Shown: positions 51,026 through 59,224 of the stretch, in pieces
Numbering within the stretch: position 1 is the stretch's first letter
How the letters are laid out: each line of letters starts with the position of its first letter
Assembly: GCF_006352025.1 (NCBI RefSeq)
Contig: NZ_CP040936.1
Location: forward strand, 2,232,001-2,296,000
Direction: 5' to 3'
Length of the DNA: 64,000 nucleotides
Origin: Hymenobacter sp. DG01
GTDB taxonomy: Bacteria; Bacteroidota; Bacteroidia; Cytophagales; Hymenobacteraceae
Program-made: the position numbers and the translations under genes
Notes under the pieces: model-generated
The model's input: the letters and a program-made list of their open reading frames with translations, nothing else
What the model was told of the DNA's origin: nothing
The model's database searches: none

Positions 51026-52246
51026 TTAGCGGAGTTTCAGCGTTACCAGCGTCAGGACGGCCAGCATGATGCTCACAATCCAGAAGCGCGACACGATTTT
51101 GGATTCGTGGTAACCCAGCTTCTGGTAGTGGTGGTGCAAGGGCGACATGCGCAGCAGGCGGCGGCCTTCGCCGTATTTGCGCTTGGTGTACTTAAAGTAG
51201 CTCACCTGCACCATAACCGAAAGGTTTTCAATGAGAAACACTCCACACAGCACCGGAATCAGCAGCTCCTTCCGCACGATGATAGCCAGCACCGCAATGA
51301 TGCCCCCAATGGCTAAGGAGCCGGTGTCGCCCATGAACACCTGGGCGGGGTAGGAATTATACCACAAGAAGCCCACGCAGGCCCCCACGAATGCCGTGCA
51401 GAAAATTACCAGCTCCCCCGAGTTCGGAATGAACATCACGTCGAGGTAGTCGGCCAGCAGGGCGTTACCGCTCACGAAGCAGAAGATAGCCAGCGTGATG
51501 CCAATAATAGCCGAGGTACCGGCCGCCAGGCCATCAAGCCCGTCGGTGATGTTGGCGCCGTTGCTCACGGCCGTGATAATCAGGATGACGATGGGAATGT
51601 AGAAGAAGGCGTAGTACTCATTAAAGAAGTCGCCGGCGGTAGCAAACAGGTCACCGTAGTTCAGCTCGTTGTTTTTCAGGAAGGGCACCGTGGTAATCAT
51701 CAGCTTCACATCCTGGTACACGGAGCTGGCATCCACGGCCGAGAACGAGCCGTTGGGCAGCGCATACTGGCGCACCGTCACGTCGTTGGAGAAGAACAGC
51801 ACCCAGCCCACCGTGATGCCCAGTCCTACCTGCCCCAGCACCTTGAACCGTCCGGCTAGGCCTTCCTTGTCCTTCTTAACTACCTTAATATAATCATCCA
51901 CAAAGCCAATCAACCCCAGCCACACTGTGCTCAGCAGCATCAGCACGATATAGATGTTGTCGAGCTTGGCGAATAACAGTACGGGCACCAAAATGGCCAG
52001 CAGAATGATGAGCCCGCCCATCGTGGGAGTGCCTTTCTTCTCGATCTGACCCTGCAGACCCAGGTCGCGCACGGTTTCGCCAATTTGCTTGCGCTGCAAA
52101 GCCCGGATTAGCGGGGCGCCGAAGAACTGCGCAATAATCAGGGAAGTAACTACCGCCAGCGCCGCCCGAAAGGAAATGTACTGAAATACACCCGCGCCCG
52201 GCAGATGATGCACTTTGTAGAGGTAATTAAAGAGGTAATAGAGCAT
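51026..52246 (-). CDS. mraY: Phospho-N-acetylmuramoyl-pentapeptide transferase
   Basis: A membrane enzyme of 406 residues with about ten helices that makes lipid I. Landmarks are [13 protein letters not shown], the Asp pair in [21 protein letters not shown] and [10 protein letters not shown]. The loop near 145-200 is longer than in E. coli MraY (360 residues), as usual in Bacteroidota. The flanking gaps are short. Confidence 0.97.
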   Translation of the reverse strand: MLYYLFNYLYKVHHLPGAGVFQYISFRAALAVVTSLIIAQFFGAPLIRALQRKQIGETVRDLGLQGQIEKKGTPTMGGLIILLAILVPVLLFAKLDNIYIVLMLLSTVWLGLIGFVDDYIKVVKKDKEGLAGRFKVLGQVGLGITVGWVLFFSNDVTVRQYALPNGSFSAVDASSVYQDVKLMITTVPFLKNNELNYGDLFATAGDFFNEYYAFFYIPIVILIITAVSNGANITDGLDGLAAGTSAIIGITLAIFCFVSGNALLADYLDVMFIPNSGELVIFCTAFVGACVGFLWYNSYPAQVFMGDTGSLAIGGIIAVLAIIVRKELLIPVLCGVFLIENLSVMVQVSYFKYTKRKYGEGRRLLRMSPLHHHYQKLGYHESKIVSRFWIVSIMLAVLTLVTLKLR

Positions 52247-52355
52247 GGGCGCGAGGGTCAGCAGTTGGGGTTCAGAGGAAGTCCAAGCTGCAAAGGTTCA
52301 GGTTTTTTAAAGCTGGTCAAACGTTGCGTTTGTGCGGATTTTGGATTATTCAGCG

Positions 52356-53831
52356 CTATTTGCCTAGTAACCCGAACATTTCAGTCAGCACCTGCTTGTC
52401 GTCGAAGTCAGTTTTCACCCCTTTGATTTCCTGGTAGGTTTCGTGGCCTTTGCCAGCTACCAGCACAATGTCGCCGGGCTGGGCTAGGGCTACGGCCGTT
52501 TTGATGGCTTCGCGCCGATCGGCAATGGTCAGCACTTTCCCTTGGTTCTCGGTAGGAACGCCGGCCTGCATCTGGGTCAGGATGTCGTTGGGGTCCTCGA
52601 AGCGTGGATTGTCGGAGGTGAGCACGGCACGGTCGGAGAGCTGAGCGGCCAGGCGAGCCATGATAGGCCGCTTGGCGCCGTCGCGGTTGCCGCCACAGCC
52701 GACCACCGTAATGACCTGCTGGCTAGGCTGGCGGATGTCAGCAATAGTTTGAAGCACGTTTTCCAGCGCGTCAGGCGTGTGGGCGTAATCCACGATGCCC
52801 GTGATACGCACCCGCTCCGACACTACCGGCTCAAACCGGCCCGGCGCCGAAGTCAGGCCCGACAGCACCGTCAGCACCTCCGTGGGGTCTTCGCCCAGCA
52901 GCACCGCCGCGCCGTAGATGGCCAGCAGATTGTAGGCATTGAACACCCCTATCAGACGGAACTGCACTTCCCTACCGTCCATTTCCAGATGAAGCCCATG
53001 CACTGCGTTTTCAATCAGGCGGCCACGGAAAGTAGCGGCATTGCGTAACGAGTAGGTTTCGCGGCGGCCTACCACGTTCTGCAGCATCACGGGGCCACGC
53101 TTGTCGTCTTGGTTGGTGAGAGCAAAGGCCGACTTCGGCAGCATATCGAAGAAGCCTTTCTTGGCTTTCAGATAGGCGTCGAAGGTGCCGTGGTAGTCGA
53201 GATGGTCATGGGAGAGGTTCGTGAAGATGCCCCCCGAGAAGTGCAGGCCCGTTACGCGGTGCTGCACCACGGCGTGGGAGCTAACCTCCATAAATACATG
53301 CGTGCAACCCGCCTTGAGCATGCGAGCCAGCAATTCATTTAGCCGGATGGCGTCGGGGGTGGTGTGGGTGCTCGGAATAACTTCCTCATCAATCTGATTC
53401 TGCACCGTGCTCAGCAGCCCGCAGTGGTAGCCCAGCTCCCGGAAGAGCTTGTGCAGCATGGTGGCGCAGGTGGTCTTGCCGTTGGTGCCCGTTACGCCTA
53501 CCAGCTGCAGTTGCCGCGAAGGGTTGCCGTAGAACTCGGCCGCCATGCGGGCCATAGCCTCGGCACTGTCCGGCACCTGCACGTAGGTAGTACCGGGATT
53601 CAGATCAGCGGGCAATTTCTCCACAACCACTACCGCTACGCCTTGTTCCACCGCCTTCGGAATGAACTGGTGCCCATCGGTGGCTGTGCCCCGCAAGGCA
53701 AAGAACACCGCGCCCGGACCCGCCTGACGCGAGTCGAGGGTGAGAGTGGTTACGGCCACATCAGCAGCACCGTGCTGGGCACGAACCGTAACGGCTTTCA
53801 GAAGAGTGGGAAGAGAAATCGGTGTATTCAA
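52356..53831 (-). CDS. murE: UDP-N-acetylmuramoyl-tripeptide synthetase MurE
   Basis: A protein of 491 residues that adds the diamino acid (probably meso-DAP) to UDP-MurNAc-L-Ala-D-Glu. LDSRQAGPGAVFFALRG and the ATP loop GTNGKTTCATML (near 112) are clear, and TSDNPRFEDPNDIL, the DNPR motif, indicates a DAP-type ligase. The start is TTG at 53831; no ATG is available. The frame runs open 64 codons further upstream into the ftsI 3' end as Lys/Arg-rich nonsense, so that extension is rejected. Confidence 0.95.
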   Translation of the reverse strand: MNTPISLPTLLKAVTVRAQHGAADVAVTTLTLDSRQAGPGAVFFALRGTATDGHQFIPKAVEQGVAVVVVEKLPADLNPGTTYVQVPDSAEAMARMAAEFYGNPSRQLQLVGVTGTNGKTTCATMLHKLFRELGYHCGLLSTVQNQIDEEVIPSTHTTPDAIRLNELLARMLKAGCTHVFMEVSSHAVVQHRVTGLHFSGGIFTNLSHDHLDYHGTFDAYLKAKKGFFDMLPKSAFALTNQDDKRGPVMLQNVVGRRETYSLRNAATFRGRLIENAVHGLHLEMDGREVQFRLIGVFNAYNLLAIYGAAVLLGEDPTEVLTVLSGLTSAPGRFEPVVSERVRITGIVDYAHTPDALENVLQTIADIRQPSQQVITVVGCGGNRDGAKRPIMARLAAQLSDRAVLTSDNPRFEDPNDILTQMQAGVPTENQGKVLTIADRREAIKTAVALAQPGDIVLVAGKGHETYQEIKGVKTDFDDKQVLTEMFGLLGK

Positions 53832-53880
53832 ATCGTAACAGGCAATGTGCCGCTTATGTCTTGGAACGAAGAAACCCAGG

Positions 53881-56253
53881 CTAAGCTTTAGGCTTGGGTT
53901 TAATGACTGCCGCCGCCGCTTTCGCAGACGCTTTTTTAGCGGCTGCCGTTTTCTTGGGGGTAGTACTGGCGGATTCTTTCGACTGAGCAGCCAGCTTCTT
54001 TTTATCAGCCGTTTTGCCGCCATTGCCGGCGGTAGCAGTTGCTGATTCGGAGCGCGGCGTACGTGCCTCAGCCAGGGTAACTGAGCTGGGGGTAGGCGGC
54101 GCGGCCGGCACCGGAGCCGCTAGTCGGCCCCCGATGGGTTCCAGCTGCAGCACAATGGTAGTACCGCGCCGAGCCGCGGAGCCCACGGCTATCGACTGCG
54201 CCTTCACCCTACCCGTGCCCACGGCCCGAACCCTCAGACCCCGGTTTTCCAGCAAAAAGAGGGCGTCGCGCAGCGTCATGCCCTGCACGTTGGGCACTCG
54301 CCCCGGTCGTACAGCCATGGGCTTCAGGCTCAGACTTTCCGCTTCTGAGTCGGTCGGCGCGGTACGCACCCAGTCTTCGGCACCGGTGGCGCCGTTGTGG
54401 GTGACGCCCAGCTTGGTAAATACCATCGACAACTCCTCCTGCATGCCAGCCGGTACCGCCGGCACCCGCGACTTACGCACCGGAGCGCGCGCCAGCAACG
54501 GGCGCTGCGAAGCAGCGTCGCGAGCCATGGCTTTGTCGGCCACCTCGCGGAACACAGGCGCGGCTACGTCGGCACCATAAATGCGGCCGTTCTTGGGCGA
54601 ATCGACCACAACGATGCAGCTGTACTTGGGGTTATCGGCGGGGAAATAGCCGCAGAAACTGGTGGAATAGGTGCGGGTGTAGGCGCCGTTCTTAAATTTC
54701 CAGGCCGTACCGGTTTTGCCCGCAATCAGGTAGTCGTTGGTACGGATGCCACGGGCGGTGCCGTGCTCCACTACCCCCTCCATCATGGCCCTAACCTTCT
54801 GCAGGGTTTCATCGGAGCAGATTTTAGGGATGAGCACCTGGGTTTCAAACCGCTCCAGCACCTTATCAGCCTGCTTGATTTCCTTGACAATCATGGGCTG
54901 CACCTTCACGCCCCCGTTGGCAATGGCGTTGTAGAAAGCCAGTGTCTGCAGGGGCGCCAGCTTCAGCTCGTAGCCGATGCTCATGGTGGTCAGAGAAGTG
55001 CGGCTCCAGCTCCGGTCACGGGGGTCCTTGATGTAGGGACGAGCCTCGCCGGCCATCTGGAAGCCTAGCGGCTTGTCCAACCCGAAGTTTTTCAGGTAAG
55101 TAGTGTACTTCTCGGGGGTTTTACCGAACACCTGATCGGCCAGCATGGCTACCCCGATATTGGAAGACTTCTCGAATACCTGCTGCAGCGTGATGCGGCC
55201 GTAGGGGTGGGAGTCGGTTTTTACGGCCCCGCCTATCTTTTTAGAGCCGGTGTTGCCCGTGTTAATCGTATCGGTCAGCTGCAGGTCGGGGTTTTCCTCG
55301 AAGGCGGCCATCATGGAGGCCAGCTTGAAGGTAGAGCCCGGCTCGGTGCGGCCCTGGTCGGCAATGGCGTAGTTGTAATCCTCGCGGTACACGCCCTCGT
55401 CCACCTTGCCCAGGTTAGCCACCGCCTTGATTTCACCGGTTTTCACCTCCATCAGAATCACGGTGCCGTACTGGGCGTTGTTTTCCACCAGCGACTTGTA
55501 CAGGGCGTTTTCGGCCACGTCCTGGAGGTTAATGTCCAAGGTAGTCTTCACGTCGTAGCCCGGCTGGGGCTTTACCTCGGTACCGTCGTAGATGGGCTTG
55601 TTGCCGCCAGGCAGGCGCTCGAATAGGGCCTCGCCATCCTTACCCGCTAGGTGGCGGTTGAAGGTAAATTCCAGGCCAGCACCATTTTTATCCTCGTTCA
55701 CGAAGCCGATAGTCCGCTGCGCCAAGCCACCGAAAGGTCGGAAGCGTTTGTCCACCTTCTCGAAAATGGCCCCGCCCTTGTTCTTGCCTTCCCGGAAGAT
55801 GGGCCACTGCGCCAGCTCTTTCTTCTCCTGGAAATTGATCTGCCGGGAGTTAAGGCGCAGATAGCGTACCGAGGGTTTAGCGTTCTTGGCGTTACGCAGC
55901 TTGCGGGCGTACTCCCCGGGTGTCCGGTCGCCGAAAAACCGGGACAGCAGCAAGGCCAGGGAATCAACTTTTTCATTGAACAGCCCCCGATCCACCACGC
56001 TTGGGTCCCAGGCTACCCGGTAAAAGGGCAGCGAAGTAGCCATGATGCTTTCGTTGTCGGAGTAAATGTTGCCGCGGGTGGCAAATACCGGCTGGTACAC
56101 AATGCGGCGCTCCTGCTCCAGGGCGCTCCACTTGGCGCCTTCTTTGAACTGCACCTGCGTTACGCGCCATACAATGGCGCACGAAAACAGGCACACGCCC
56201 AGAAAGGCCAGCCGAACGCGGGTTACAATGCTCTTTTTAACGTTTCCTTTCAT
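53881..56253 (-). CDS. ftsI: Division transpeptidase PBP3/FtsI with PASTA domain and basic tail
   Basis: A class B penicillin-binding protein of 790 residues. One N-terminal membrane helix (12-32), a dimerisation domain (about 60-230), then the transpeptidase: SxxK in EPGSTFK (Ser307), SxN in KSSNIG and KTG in AGKTGTA. A PASTA domain (about 650-715) follows, then an Ala/Lys/Thr-rich tail of about 55 residues that resembles histone H1 tails. It cross-links septal peptidoglycan. Its start overlaps the ftsL end by 17 bp. Confidence 0.96.
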   Translation of the reverse strand: MKGNVKKSIVTRVRLAFLGVCLFSCAIVWRVTQVQFKEGAKWSALEQERRIVYQPVFATRGNIYSDNESIMATSLPFYRVAWDPSVVDRGLFNEKVDSLALLLSRFFGDRTPGEYARKLRNAKNAKPSVRYLRLNSRQINFQEKKELAQWPIFREGKNKGGAIFEKVDKRFRPFGGLAQRTIGFVNEDKNGAGLEFTFNRHLAGKDGEALFERLPGGNKPIYDGTEVKPQPGYDVKTTLDINLQDVAENALYKSLVENNAQYGTVILMEVKTGEIKAVANLGKVDEGVYREDYNYAIADQGRTEPGSTFKLASMMAAFEENPDLQLTDTINTGNTGSKKIGGAVKTDSHPYGRITLQQVFEKSSNIGVAMLADQVFGKTPEKYTTYLKNFGLDKPLGFQMAGEARPYIKDPRDRSWSRTSLTTMSIGYELKLAPLQTLAFYNAIANGGVKVQPMIVKEIKQADKVLERFETQVLIPKICSDETLQKVRAMMEGVVEHGTARGIRTNDYLIAGKTGTAWKFKNGAYTRTYSTSFCGYFPADNPKYSCIVVVDSPKNGRIYGADVAAPVFREVADKAMARDAASQRPLLARAPVRKSRVPAVPAGMQEELSMVFTKLGVTHNGATGAEDWVRTAPTDSEAESLSLKPMAVRPGRVPNVQGMTLRDALFLLENRGLRVRAVGTGRVKAQSIAVGSAARRGTTIVLQLEPIGGRLAAPVPAAPPTPSSVTLAEARTPRSESATATAGNGGKTADKKKLAAQSKESASTTPKKTAAAKKASAKAAAAVIKPKPKA

Positions 56254-56965
56254 TGCGGCGCGGTTGGGCTGAACGATTGGAAGTGGTAGATTCAGTAGCA
56301 GGCTCGCCGTTGAGGTCGGTGCCGATGGGAACGGGCGGCGCGCCTACCTCTACCGAGTCGCCCACCGATGGCCCACCGGCCCGGCGCAAGGAATCGGCCT
56401 TGGCCCGGGCCGTCATGGCGGCCACCGAGTCAGCCGTCAGCAGGGGTAGCATATCCAGCTCGGCCTCATCGAGGCGACCGGCGGGCACGGTAATCCGGAA
56501 GGGCGGCGAGGAGCTTTCCACTAAGCCGTAGGCGGCCACTTTGCGGGCTACCTCGCTTTGCTTGCTGGCCTCCATGTAGTCCGATTTCAGGGTGGTGTAG
56601 TCGGCGCGCAGGTCCTCAGTTTCCAGCTTCAGCTTCTGGATGCTGCGGTTCATGCGGGTGGCGTAGTGCGTATTGCCGATGTACACCAGCGTCAGAAACA
56701 TAATAAAGAGCAGGTGGGGCAGGTAGCGCACCGGCAAGCCTTCCCGAAACAGCCCATCAACCCTGGTTACGCGCTCCAGCAGCGAAAACACACTCCAGGT
56801 GCTACGCTTCTGGGCCGCCGGCCGAGGCTCCCGCGGAGCCTTGGGGCGAGGCGGAGGGGTAGGCTCCGGCTCGGGCGGGCGCACCGGCTCGGGCGCGATG
56901 GGCGCCACCTGCCGCGGGGCATTTACACGGGGCTGATTCGCCGATCGGAGGGTATTGGTAGCCAT
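56237..56965 (-). CDS. ftsL: FtsL-like division protein
   Basis: A protein of 242 residues: a Pro/Arg-rich cytoplasmic part (about 1-75), one membrane helix (about 80-100, LPHLLFIMFLTLVYIG), and a coiled-coil-like helix (MNRSIQKLKLETEDLRADY) before a disordered tail. Position between rsmH and ftsI and this layout identify it as the Bacteroidota FtsL, longer than the E. coli form. It overlaps ftsI by 17 bp and starts 2 bp after rsmH. Confidence 0.85.
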   Translation of the reverse strand: MATNTLRSANQPRVNAPRQVAPIAPEPVRPPEPEPTPPPRPKAPREPRPAAQKRSTWSVFSLLERVTRVDGLFREGLPVRYLPHLLFIMFLTLVYIGNTHYATRMNRSIQKLKLETEDLRADYTTLKSDYMEASKQSEVARKVAAYGLVESSSPPFRITVPAGRLDEAELDMLPLLTADSVAAMTARAKADSLRRAGGPSVGDSVEVGAPPVPIGTDLNGEPATESTTSNRSAQPRRNERKR

Positions 56966-56967
56966 GC

Positions 56968-57909
56968 TCAGTTTTTAATTGCGATGCGCAGCTTGGCCGA
57001 GCGGGCCCGGCTGTTCAGAGCTATTTCTTCAGAAGAGGCCTCCACCGGTTTGCGGGTAAGAGCCTCGAAGGGCACACTGGTGCGACCGAACAGGTCTTTC
57101 TCTACTTCCCCAAAGAATTTGCCTTTGGCAATGAAGTTCTTCACCAGCCGGTCTTCCAAGGAATGGTAGCTCATCACCACTAGGCGGCCGCCGGGGCGCA
57201 ACACCTGGGCCGTTTGCTCCAGCATTTGCTGCAGGGCCGCCATTTCGTCGTTGGCTTCAATGCGCAGGGCCTGGAAAACCTGGGCCAGGTACTTGTTTTC
57301 CTTGCCACGAGGCGTGCAGGGCGCAATGGCCTTTTTCAGGGCGGCAATGGTGGTAATGCTCTGCCCCCGCCGGGCCGATACCACCGTAGCGGCCAGCGTG
57401 CGGGCGTTGGTTACCTCACCGTACATCCCGAAGATGCGGTGTAGCTCGGTCTCCGAATACTCATTGATAATATCAGCGGCTGAAGCGTCGTCGCCATCAG
57501 GGTTCATACGCATGTCCAGAGGACCATCGAAACGGGTGCTGAAGCCGCGCTCGGGCGTATCGAACTGGTGCGACGACACGCCCAAATCGGCCAGCAGCCC
57601 ATCTACGGGCAGGGCGCCGTGGCGTTTGAGCTCCTGGTGGAGGTAGCGGAAGTTGCTGCGGATGAAGGTAAACTGGGGCCGGGCCAGCTTTTCAGCCTCC
57701 CGCTCGGCATCGGCGTCCTGGTCGAAGCTGTAGAGGTGACCCGTCTCGTCCAGCCGCTCCAGGATCCGGGCGGAGTGCCCGCCCCCGCCGAAGGTAACAT
57801 CTACGTAGCGGCCGCCGGGCTGTAGGTTAAGGCCTTCGAGGCACTCGCGCAGCATCACGGGGCGGTGGTAGGCGGTATCGTTTTCGTAATCGTTCAAGGC
57901 GTTGCTCAT
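56968..57909 (-). CDS. rsmH: 16S rRNA (cytosine1402-N4)-methyltransferase
   Basis: A protein of 313 residues. HRPVMLRECLEGL and DVTFGGGGHSARIL bind S-adenosylmethionine; GLLADLGVSSHQFD and YHSLEDRLVKNF are diagnostic of RsmH (MraW). It methylates C1402 in the decoding site. Its start overlaps the mraZ stop by 4 bp, which suggests coupled translation. Confidence 0.97.
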   Translation of the reverse strand: MSNALNDYENDTAYHRPVMLRECLEGLNLQPGGRYVDVTFGGGGHSARILERLDETGHLYSFDQDADAEREAEKLARPQFTFIRSNFRYLHQELKRHGALPVDGLLADLGVSSHQFDTPERGFSTRFDGPLDMRMNPDGDDASAADIINEYSETELHRIFGMYGEVTNARTLAATVVSARRGQSITTIAALKKAIAPCTPRGKENKYLAQVFQALRIEANDEMAALQQMLEQTAQVLRPGGRLVVMSYHSLEDRLVKNFIAKGKFFGEVEKDLFGRTSVPFEALTRKPVEASSEEIALNSRARSAKLRIAIKN

Positions 57910-58385
57910 GCGGCCAGGGGGCCGCCAGGGCCGGTTTCGGTGGTCAAAAATTTCTGGGCCAGCTTCGAGAAGCTCTGCTGGTCTTTGATGAGGAAGTCAT
58001 TGTAGCGCTCCGGGTCCCAAATTTCGCAGCGGTTTCCCAGCCCCACAATAATGGCTTCCTTCTCGATGCCGGCGTAGCGCAGCATGGTGCGGGGCAGCAT
58101 AAACCGCCCGATGGTGTCCAGCTCTACCTCCGTCATGCCCCGAAAGAAGTTACGCTGAAACTGCCGGTACTCCTCATTAAACTCGTCCAGCGCCATCACC
58201 TTCTCATGAATCACGCGCCACGCGGCCCGGGGGTAGAGCACCAGGCAGGGCTCAAACCCGCGCACCAGCACCAGCTGATTGCCGGAGGCTTCGGGCAGGT
58301 TGGCCTTCACCTTCGCCGGCAGCACCAGCCGACCTTTGGGGTCGAGCTTGCACTCGTATTCGCCGGAGAGCAGCTGGGTTATCAT
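57906..58385 (-). CDS. mraZ: Transcriptional regulator MraZ
   Basis: A protein of 159 residues with two AbrB-like DNA-binding repeats. SGEYECKLDPKGRLVLPAKVK matches the first DxKGR motif, and DTIGRFMLPRTML the second. MraZ represses the dcw cluster by binding direct repeats upstream of its own gene; three TGGT(A/G) repeats at 10-bp spacing lie 63-87 bp upstream of the start. The ATG at 58385 is used instead of an upstream GTG. Confidence 0.96.
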   Translation of the reverse strand: MITQLLSGEYECKLDPKGRLVLPAKVKANLPEASGNQLVLVRGFEPCLVLYPRAAWRVIHEKVMALDEFNEEYRQFQRNFFRGMTEVELDTIGRFMLPRTMLRYAGIEKEAIIVGLGNRCEIWDPERYNDFLIKDQQSFSKLAQKFLTTETGPGGPLAA

Positions 58386-58419
58386 GTGTGGGAAGATTGG
58401 GCATGGGAACGGGGTATAG

Positions 58420-58427
58420 CAAAAGTA
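58420..58427 (-). promoter_or_regulatory. -7 promoter box of the dcw cluster
   Basis: TACTTTTG on the minus strand matches TAnnTTTG, 34 bp upstream of mraZ. The MraZ-box-like repeats begin 20 bp further upstream, where the -33 element should be. Confidence 0.6.
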
Positions 58428-58447
58428 CGGAACCCGCCGGAAAAGGC

Positions 58448-58472
58448 CACCACGATTTACCATTTTCTACCA
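58448..58472 (-). promoter_or_regulatory. Candidate MraZ operator: three direct repeats, 10-bp spacing
   Basis: On the minus strand the sequence reads TGGTA-N5-TGGTA-N5-TGGTG (plus coordinates 58468-58472, 58458-58462, 58448-58452). MraZ boxes in E. coli and relatives are direct repeats of TGGGN separated by 5 bp, so the layout and core match. It overlaps the expected -33 region of the mraZ promoter. Confidence 0.7.
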
Positions 58473-58484
58473 CTTACAAAACAG

Positions 58485-58515
58485 GCCTTTTTGGGCCGAT
58501 CAGAAGCCTTTTTGG
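58485..58515. repeat. Two 10-bp direct repeats upstream of the MraZ box
   Basis: GCCTTTTTGG occurs at 58485-58494 and again at 58506-58515, 21 bp apart, that is two helical turns. Both lie upstream of the mraZ promoter on the minus strand. A second regulator or MraZ itself could use them; this is inference. Confidence 0.45.
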
Positions 58516-58675
58516 AAAATTGAGGGGGTAGAAGAAACTAGGCTTGCCAGAATGTCAGTCGCCACCAAGTAGCTTAATGGTCAGGCTAAGGGTTGAGCTT
58601 GCACGAAGGGGGTAGGAAAAGATTCCGCACCTTTTGTTTCCGGATTCTGTACCTGAGCAAGCGGCAGCTATGTCG

Positions 58676-58683
58676 TATATTTG
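58676..58683 (+). promoter_or_regulatory. -7 promoter box for the metal-uptake cluster
   Basis: TATATTTG matches TAnnTTTG and ends 7 bp before the ATG at 58691, giving an almost leaderless transcript. The remaining part of the 305-bp region between mraZ and this gene holds no gene. Confidence 0.6.
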
Positions 58684-58690
58684 CAGGGTA

Positions 58691-59143
58691 ATGAAACGCC
58701 CGCTTCGTCATCGGCTCTTCAGCATCTGGCTGGCTCTGCTGGTGCTTACCACCTCGGTAGGCTTGGCAGTGCAGCAGCATACCTGCCGGGAAAGCGGCAA
58801 GCACACGGCGTCCGTTATTTTCAGTCCGGAGCGGCACGGCTGCCCGGCTCCCAAGCCTGCGGCCGGCCCCGATTCGCACCGGACCAACAAGGCCCAGCTG
58901 AACAAGGCGTGCTGCGAGTTTGGCGCTCACTTTCATAAGCTGGATGCGCCCTCAGCGGAGCTGGCCTGGGTAAAAGCCCCCGTACCAGCCCTGATGCCCG
59001 CGTGGCCCGCGGCTACCGTGTGGCCCTCAGTCCCCCCTACCCCCTTGCGGCTCGCCGAAGCCCGCTGGCATGCCGCCGACTCCTCGCCGCCCTTACGGGC
59101 CGGGCGGGTGCTGCTCACGTTTGTGGGTGTCCTCATCGTCTAG
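58691..59143 (+). CDS. HYC_CC_PP-family exported protein
   Basis: A protein of 150 residues with a signal peptide (about 1-27). Cys and His residues (QQHTCRES, HGCPAP, KACCEFGAH) fit the HYC_CC_PP pattern of a Bacteroidota family found next to metal-related TonB receptors. The His/Cys spacing suggests metal binding, probably copper, but this is not established. The gene is first in a cluster with a TonB receptor and a heavy-metal-associated protein. The ATG at 58691 (MKRPLRHR) opens the signal peptide. Confidence 0.75.
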   Translation: MKRPLRHRLFSIWLALLVLTTSVGLAVQQHTCRESGKHTASVIFSPERHGCPAPKPAAGPDSHRTNKAQLNKACCEFGAHFHKLDAPSAELAWVKAPVPALMPAWPAATVWPSVPPTPLRLAEARWHAADSSPPLRAGRVLLTFVGVLIV

Positions 59144-59208
59144 GGTTTCTCTTCCGCATCTGTTCCCGACAGGGCCAGACCGCCTTGTTGGGCTTCCGAA
59201 GAGAAACC
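59144..59208 (+). promoter_or_regulatory. Inverted repeat between HYC_CC_PP gene and TonB receptor
   Basis: GGTTTCTCTTC (59144-59154), which begins directly after the stop codon, pairs perfectly with GAAGAGAAACC (59198-59208). The right arm ends 16 bp before the receptor ATG. The 43-base loop is GC-rich. It could control receptor translation; it does not match a cobalamin or TPP riboswitch. Confidence 0.5.
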
Positions 59209-59224
59209 TTAACTTCCTGACGAT

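Noticed and set aside
53832..54023. N-terminal extension of murE by 64 codons
   Set aside because: It reads the ftsI Lys/Ala tail in another frame as Arg/Lys-rich nonsense and has no counterpart in MurE proteins.
51026..58385. Missing murF, murB and ddl inside the dcw cluster as a deletion
   Set aside because: The cluster is gap-free and the order looks complete for this phylum; these genes probably lie elsewhere.
58448..58472. Regular short repeats as a CRISPR array
   Set aside because: Units of 5 bp at 10-bp spacing are far too short; position and core fit a MraZ operator.
59144..59224. Cobalamin or TPP riboswitch before the TonB receptor
   Set aside because: No B12-box or THI-box sequence is visible, and the loop is not of the expected size.
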